Source of the DNA: Spisula solida
Taxonomy: Eukaryota > Mollusca > Bivalvia > Venerida > Mactridae
NCBI GenBank assembly: GCA_947247005.1
Contig: OX365948.1
Span: 2,170,001 to 2,234,000, forward strand
Direction: 5' to 3'
Length of the DNA: 64,000 nucleotides
Numbering within the stretch: position 1 is the first letter of the stretch; every line of letters begins with the position of its first letter. A model generated the notes under the pieces. The model was not told the origin of the DNA. It did no database searches and worked only from the letters and a program-made list of their open reading frames with translations. Shown one piece after another: positions 58,500 through 64,000 of the stretch. Both the position numbers and the translations under genes were made by a program.

Positions 58500-59610
58500 A
58501 ACGAACGCTACAGCTCCATATGTTTACATGGAGCAAAATACAGACAGTGTTAGAATGAACGATAATATGCTAGTGTATGTAATAGATATTGTACTAGTTA
58601 TTCGTCAAAAGTGTCTTCTTACAAGGTTATTGTACAGTTTGGGGAGGACAAATAACATAATAGACTCGGCACTGGACCACTTGTTCTAGTTCTTCATTTC
58701 GTATTTGTATGTGTGTGCGAGTGTGGGTGTTTGTGTATTGTTAACGCATGCGTACATGTGTTATGCCCACCCAGGGGAGCGGCCGGGATACATGGATAGA
58801 CAGACGAATCTTCCCGACAGGTGGGAATTAGAAGACCTTATCGACTCCGAGTCCCCGGGAATTTCTACACCGTGAAAGACGACAGTGATACTTTTATTCA
58901 TTTTTTTATTAAATTACCCGGATGAAAAACTATGCCCCACGGTGGGGATATGGACAGTAAGCATTGTCTCCAGGGTGCGAATTTAGAAGTATGCCCTTTA
59001 TGCTATTAAATAAAAAACATATGTAGTCCCGACAGTAGCATGTTTGTAATTAACTAATTAGTTGCCGAAATGAGACGACATGCTGGCCGAACAGAGCCGA
59101 CACGGCCGAAATGTGCCGACGCATATAACAATTTACGCAACGCCTGGTTCCCGGAATAAAAACGTTGTTGGCATCATACGAAACGGAAACCAAACATCTA
59201 TTTTTAGAATATATAAAAAGCTGCGGGCCGGCGAGGCAATATTAGATTGCATTATATATTTTTTGCTTAGACGGCCGAAATCACCCGGAAGAGAAGTCCA
59301 CAAACCAGGACATAGATATAACGTACAAGTAATAATGAGGTCACAGAAATGACCTTCTGGTATTTTGCAAATTTATAAAAGTTATAAAAAAGGTTGTAAA
59401 TAGAGATATAAATTGTGTGTATTATTACAAACTTTATTTTAATATATTGTCAACATTTTCAAAATGTTTCGTTCTCACCATTATACTAGACGTAAGTTCT
59501 GTATTTATTAAGTAATTTTCAGATGTTGGTAATGTCAAATGACATTTCACACAATTATCTCTGTCAATTGGCCAGCATTTGAGTACGCCTGTGTCATTTG
59601 TCGCTAAAGA
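58500..59610. other. Unassigned stretch upstream of a putative promoter
   Basis: A 90-codon open frame (59080-59352, +) has no similarity I know. Between 59075 and 59120 GCCGA words repeat. Nothing else is supported. Confidence 0.35.
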
Positions 59611-59617
59611 CCAAGCG

Positions 59618-59625
59618 TATAAAAA
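59618..59625 (+). promoter_or_regulatory. TATA box of the putative secreted-protein gene
   Basis: TATAAAAA lies 70 bp upstream of the ATG at 59688, in a G/C-balanced patch. A start site about 30 bp downstream would leave a 40-base leader. Position and context are those of a core promoter; not tested. Confidence 0.55.
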
Positions 59626-59687
59626 GTGGCATCCAGCTGCACTTGTTAGCTACAGCCTAGTCAGCCGGACACACTGACCGTATTAAG

Positions 59688-59739
59688 ATGGAGGTATTAC
59701 GACCAACACTTGTTTTGTTGTGTGCGGGCATTGCTACAG
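59688..59739 (+). CDS. First exon of a putative secreted protein (signal peptide)
   Basis: The exon reads MEVLRPTLVLLCAGIAT and then splits a codon at CAG|GTAAGA, a consensus donor. A short N-terminus, a Leu/Val-rich core and small residues at the end look like a signal peptide. A TATA box lies 70 bp upstream. It would be the first exon of a gene running to the right. No second exon was recognised before 64000, so family and function are unknown. The exon is too short for similarity searching alone. Confidence 0.55.
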
Positions 59740-59847
59740 GTAAGAATGTGTTTGTTTTCCATTTCGTTGATGTTTTGTAATTATGACATGTATTTTCAAA
59801 CAATTAATTTTAAAAATGCAACAAAAATGTGCTAAATAAAATGTGTG

Positions 59848-60200
59848 TTAAACCCCTTTTACAATCGTCGCGCACATTTGGGGATAATCGTGCGTCTGTC
59901 GCACGAAGGGCGTAAGAAATTCTTGATGGGAAATATCACCGGGGACCCTCGTCGTAGAGTTTTAGACCTGTTCAAGATTTCTACGTCAGGGGACTGTCGT
60001 AGGTTCGTCGTGCGATGCCCTACGTCGTCGCACGATGAACATGCGATGAACGCACGATGGATGCACGATTAGTTAAACCCCTTTCATAATTGTCGTAGGA
60101 ATGTCTTCGTCACACGACGCTTGCGAATCTACGTCGAAATGTACCGACGTGCGTCTGAAAAGGGTAATTTTGTTGAGCGGTCACAATTGTCGTACGACGG
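59848..60200. repeat. CpG-rich repeat with GTCGCACGA words
   Basis: TTAAACCCCTTTTACAATCGTCG at 59849 is echoed by TTAAACCCCTTTCATAATTGTCG at 60073 (each given in shortened form). Between them GTCGCACGA, GTCGTAGG and CGCACGATG recur. It lies in the first intron of the putative secreted-protein gene. A related piece is at 62505-62590. Confidence 0.6.
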
Positions 60201-62584
60201 CTCTACGAAACAAACATACCCAACTTTCATTATTGTACTGATAATCCGCGCGTCGATAAAATTTACAATAAAAGTAGAAGGGGAAATTTAGTTTAACGCT
60301 TATAATTCCTTAACGCATTAAAATATCAAATTTGTATTTAGCACAAAAGTTTATTTCATCTTTACACATTACTATCGTTATTTTTAATTATTCTTAAATC
60401 TAAAACATTATGGGCGAATTTAACTTTGAAAATTACTCTATATTCTTTGTAAAATTAGCGACTTTGGCAGAAATTGTCCGTTAAACTTGGTGTTTAATAC
60501 TCTATATCAAGTTTATCACATACAATATCTAAAATGTATTTACCACATTAGATAGTAAATATATTTTACTTTCGAAACATGTAAAAATAAATAAAATATT
60601 TTGAAAATTTTATGGGCGTTTGTAACATTGAAATTAATCATTACTTAAATTTGTTTAGCGCTTATTAATTCGGTAAAGTTCGTTAGCTGCCGGAATTTAC
60701 CGAGCTAATTATCTGCGCACAGCATGGCGTCCAATTTAACTGATCGGATTATATAGCCTGCAATAAAACATAACTTATCTTATCTTTATTTGTACCCTTA
60801 GGCAATGATGCTTTTCTGTTGTTACATACAGGGATTTGTTTTTATAACAATTTAAATTTGAAGTGTGAAGTTAATTTACACAACATAAACATACATTTAT
60901 GAAGAATTTCCTTCATAACTAACTGAAATAATTGTTATAATTTTAACCCGGGATGTTAAATCCACGAAATTTGATTAAAAATTCTTTTTTTAACATGCAT
61001 CTATGTAGCGTTCCTGATTTAAAGCGGCTGTTTCAATATTTTATATGCCTTATCTATATAACATCTTCATAAAATTAAAACAGATACACCTGAGGTCATT
61101 CTCACTAGAAATTGAACATTATAAGAAACTAGAAACTTTTAATACAGCCTTTAGAATAACTAGATATAATTAAATTGACTATAATTTGAGCTTAATATAT
61201 TTAGATCTTTGTTAAATACTAGTATAATAGAGATCAGGGTTATTCATACACAAATGTGCCCACCAGCGACCAATTGTTGAATGAAAGGTATTTATTGTTC
61301 ATTTATCCAATAGACTGCCGGTGGGCACATTATGAGAGATCATGCTTGTATACAGTGTTAGTCATACACACGTATGGCCACCAACGAGCAATTGGTGAAT
61401 GAAAAGTTTTTATTGTTAATTCATCCAATAGATTGTCGGCACTATGTATATCACATAACACTGATTGCGAATCCATGCTGGTTGCGGTATGTTTTAATAA
61501 GGGAATGTTGAACAGTATATGTTGGATATACCGGGCTTGATTTCTATCTGCAATTGATGAATTTAACTTGATAGAAATAAGTCTACGTTATGTTTAAACT
61601 CTATTCCTGACTTTACTGTTTCTATTATAAAAATGCTATTTAATTATATATCATTATGTAAAAAAGTTGACAATTTGCACACATTTATTCTGTCTCACCA
61701 TCTGTATTATAATGATTATGAGTAAAGACAATACAATAATATTCGTAATTTTAGTGAGTCGTACATCTTAAACCGGTTTGAATACTTTCCCGATGCTGAT
61801 AGCAAAAACAGAAAACGTATATAAAAAGGAGACTTTTACAACTGAGACAAATTCTAAACTCAGAATCACGTTGCAGTTTTTTTATTGATTTGGACTGAAC
61901 AACCACCTGTTTTGAACAGCCATTATCATACAATGAAAGATTTTCCTCATATTAAAATCGCTGGAAAGTCAGTTAAATGTCAAAATGCCTATTTGTGTGA
62001 CATTTCGGCTTACACCTATTATACCACGGATATACACTATACACTCCCGTATTCTTTGATTATACATAACAAAACATTTATACAGTTAATTTCATAACCC
62101 ACGGACGTAGACGATACACATGTCATCATACAAATGCATAATTAAGTATATTTACATAGTAACAACACACACAACCAACGAAGTCTTAATCATGCATGTT
62201 CTAAAAACTAAATTATTTCATATAGACAGAGACAAGTACCCTTCGCATGTACAAAATGTCAAAAATATAAAATGTATAATAATTATTGCTGTGAGGGCAA
62301 AAACCCCTTAGGCAAATGATAGGCATTACTTATATTCCGACTTCCCGTGGAGTTTGCACAGCGTGATTACGCAATCAAGATAAGAGCGATCAGATTAAAA
62401 CTGGTATAGCCCCAAATAAGGAAGATAACTGTTGTTACTTGTTAGTTAAAGAAAATGGGAATATTGCCGTGAAACAAATTGTTGGACATGTTTGGGAACT
62501 ATCGTGCGTCCGTCGCACGACATAACAAATGACGCACGACAGCCTTACGATGAACATCAATCGTACGGCAATAGCAGATATCTA
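60201..62584. other. AT-rich stretch with a duplicated fold-back
   Basis: At 61253-61332 AATGTGCCCACC pairs with GGTGGGCACATT across a loop of about 55 bp. A diverged copy follows at about 61365-61450 (GAATGAAAAGTTTTTATTGTT). Open frames of 60-70 codons at 61885 and 62120 are not recognised. No exon is supported. Confidence 0.45.
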
Positions 62585-63600
62585 TAGATATTAACATTTG
62601 AGCTCCGCTGTGCGATTTCCAACCTCTTCAAAAAATAACACAATTGGAGAAAAACACATTTAGTACAGAGCAGATATTTTTTGCGGAAAAAATGCAAAAC
62701 AAGTATTTTTCTAGGATCATGTCACATAATGTGTATTCTGTAACATACTAAAAATCTAGGTCCATACTTGCTAGTGAAAGTCGACTTTTTTGGGGTAAAA
62801 CCTTGCAAATTATAAAAGCATAGCTCGAATTTTTGGAATCTGTGGATCACTTTGTCATTAATGGGTGTATTTGATAATAATATTTTGTGATAGGTAGGTT
62901 GTTACTTGTAGTTTAAGATATCAAACATCGTTTTCCATGTTAGAGGGCAAAATGCGATATTTTGGGGGTAAAACCTTTAAAAATATAAACAAAACTGTGA
63001 GTTTTAGGAATTGGTTGAATACAAAGTTATTAATAAATTTATTTGATAAATAATCACTGTGATAGGTACATAGTGCCTTGTAGTTTAATGCATCAAAAAT
63101 AAATTGCCAAAATTTGCGCTAAATGAGAGTCTTATGGGGGTAAAATATTACAAAATATAAACGAAAAGTGTGAATTTTGGGAATCGGCTGATTATTTTGT
63201 AATTTTTACCCCATAAAATAAATACTGCACGTTATGGAACTTGATTTCAGTATTTTACAAGACATCCATAACACTACATGATCCAACAAATTTGTTTTCT
63301 GTGTATTGTATTTCCCTTTTAGTAAACGTGGCACTTACAAGGGGACCTGTGCTAATTAAATGACGTCATCATAATTATTGTATTTACGCGACGTCAATAA
63401 CGTCATTTCAATCGTCATGTCTAGTTTTCATCATGTCATAGCATGTCACTTAGTTGGACCATTTTGAAAAGGTATAACTTATTGGAAACCTTAAACATTA
63501 AACTAGACTATTCTATCAAAATGTAAAGAGTTGAAATTTTGATCTCAGGTTGGAAATCCCACAGCAGCGCTCATTTCTAGATATTTTAGATATCCACATG
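62585..63600. mobile_element. Inverted-repeat element with internal GGGGGTAAAA units
   Basis: Diverged inverted ends share GATTTCCAACCT and GCTGTG (62608-62635 and the complement near 63545-63575). The interior has about three units of roughly 180 bp, each starting with a GGGGTAAAAC phrase and containing TGTGATAGGTA and CTTGTAGTTTAA. Non-coding. Confidence 0.6.
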
Positions 63601-63661
63601 TTATAAAAGAGAGAATATTTGATTCCTAATTCAAATGCATAAAATGTTGGAAATATTTATT

Positions 63662-64000
63662 TAGGAAATAGATCGCTGTTTTGCGTGATATACCGGTGAA
63701 TAGATGACGGTTTAGAGTTCATATGCGTAGAAATTAATCACGAAGGCCGTAGGCCTGAGTGATTAATAACTATGCATATGAACGACAAACCGTGATCTAT
63801 TCATCGGTATATCACGCAAAACAGCGATCTAATTGCATTCTAACACGTTTAATTTGTTCAGATTTATACGGACTATTTTGTTTGCGAAGTTGGTGAGGTT
63901 TCGAAGTTATTTATCATGTTGCTATAGACAACTTCGGCTGTTGAAAGAATCGTAACGTACGCCCCTGGATTTTTAAGCTTTACTATTATCTTTATTTGTC
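63662..64000 (+). repeat. Long palindrome plus tail, second copy
   Basis: Over 90 percent similar by eye to 55924-56259, in the same orientation and including the non-palindromic tail, to the end of the window. Confidence 0.9.

Noticed and set aside
55924..63661. The two 340-bp direct repeats as LTRs of one retroelement
   Set aside because: They do not start TG or end CA, no primer site or gag-pol lies between, and their main feature is an internal palindrome.

Overview
The window is eukaryotic DNA, most likely from a bivalve or another mollusc. Its two conserved genes have metazoan-type exons with GT-AG introns. The rest is AT-rich and crowded with transposon remnants, minisatellites and composite tandem-array elements of the kind common in bivalve genomes. 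The species cannot be named from the sequence. No bacterial genes, rRNA, genuine tRNA or CRISPR arrays are seen.

Left part (1-17265): upstream repeat-rich DNA, then a complete HAUS3 gene (augmin complex subunit 3) on the + strand. It has 13 coding exons between 2432 and 16406, joining to a 634-residue frame, with a poly(A) signal at 17259. Its introns hold a mariner-like MITE, hAT-like elements, two tRNA-derived SINEs and three minisatellites. Two of the minisatellites have amplified the gene's own splice junctions (donor of exon 6, acceptor of exon 12).

Middle part (17265-34000): a repeat-filled convergent intergenic region, then PPP1R8 (NIPP1, nuclear inhibitor of protein phosphatase 1) on the - strand. 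Six coding exons lie between 33929 and 21877. The first coding exon, with the initiator, was not located. The introns carry nested transposons, including a hAT-like element with a perfect 8-bp target duplication and a pogo-like element, each associated with a large tandem-array element. That tandem-array family has hairpins at both ends whose arms change between copies yet stay complementary.

Right part (34000-64000): mostly mobile DNA. There is a Ty3/gypsy-type LTR retrotransposon (39587-44243) inserted in a minus-strand CR1/L2/Jockey-type LINE with a zinc-finger ORF1. There is also a decayed mariner (48833-49818), other inverted-repeat elements, and two copies of a long palindromic repeat (55924 and 63662). 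One further cellular gene probably starts at 59688: a TATA box is followed by a short exon coding a signal-peptide-like N-terminus and a consensus splice donor. Its remaining exons are not identified.

HAUS3 acts in spindle microtubule branching and PPP1R8 in nuclear PP1 and pre-mRNA splicing control. Nothing suggests they work together; they are simply convergent neighbours.
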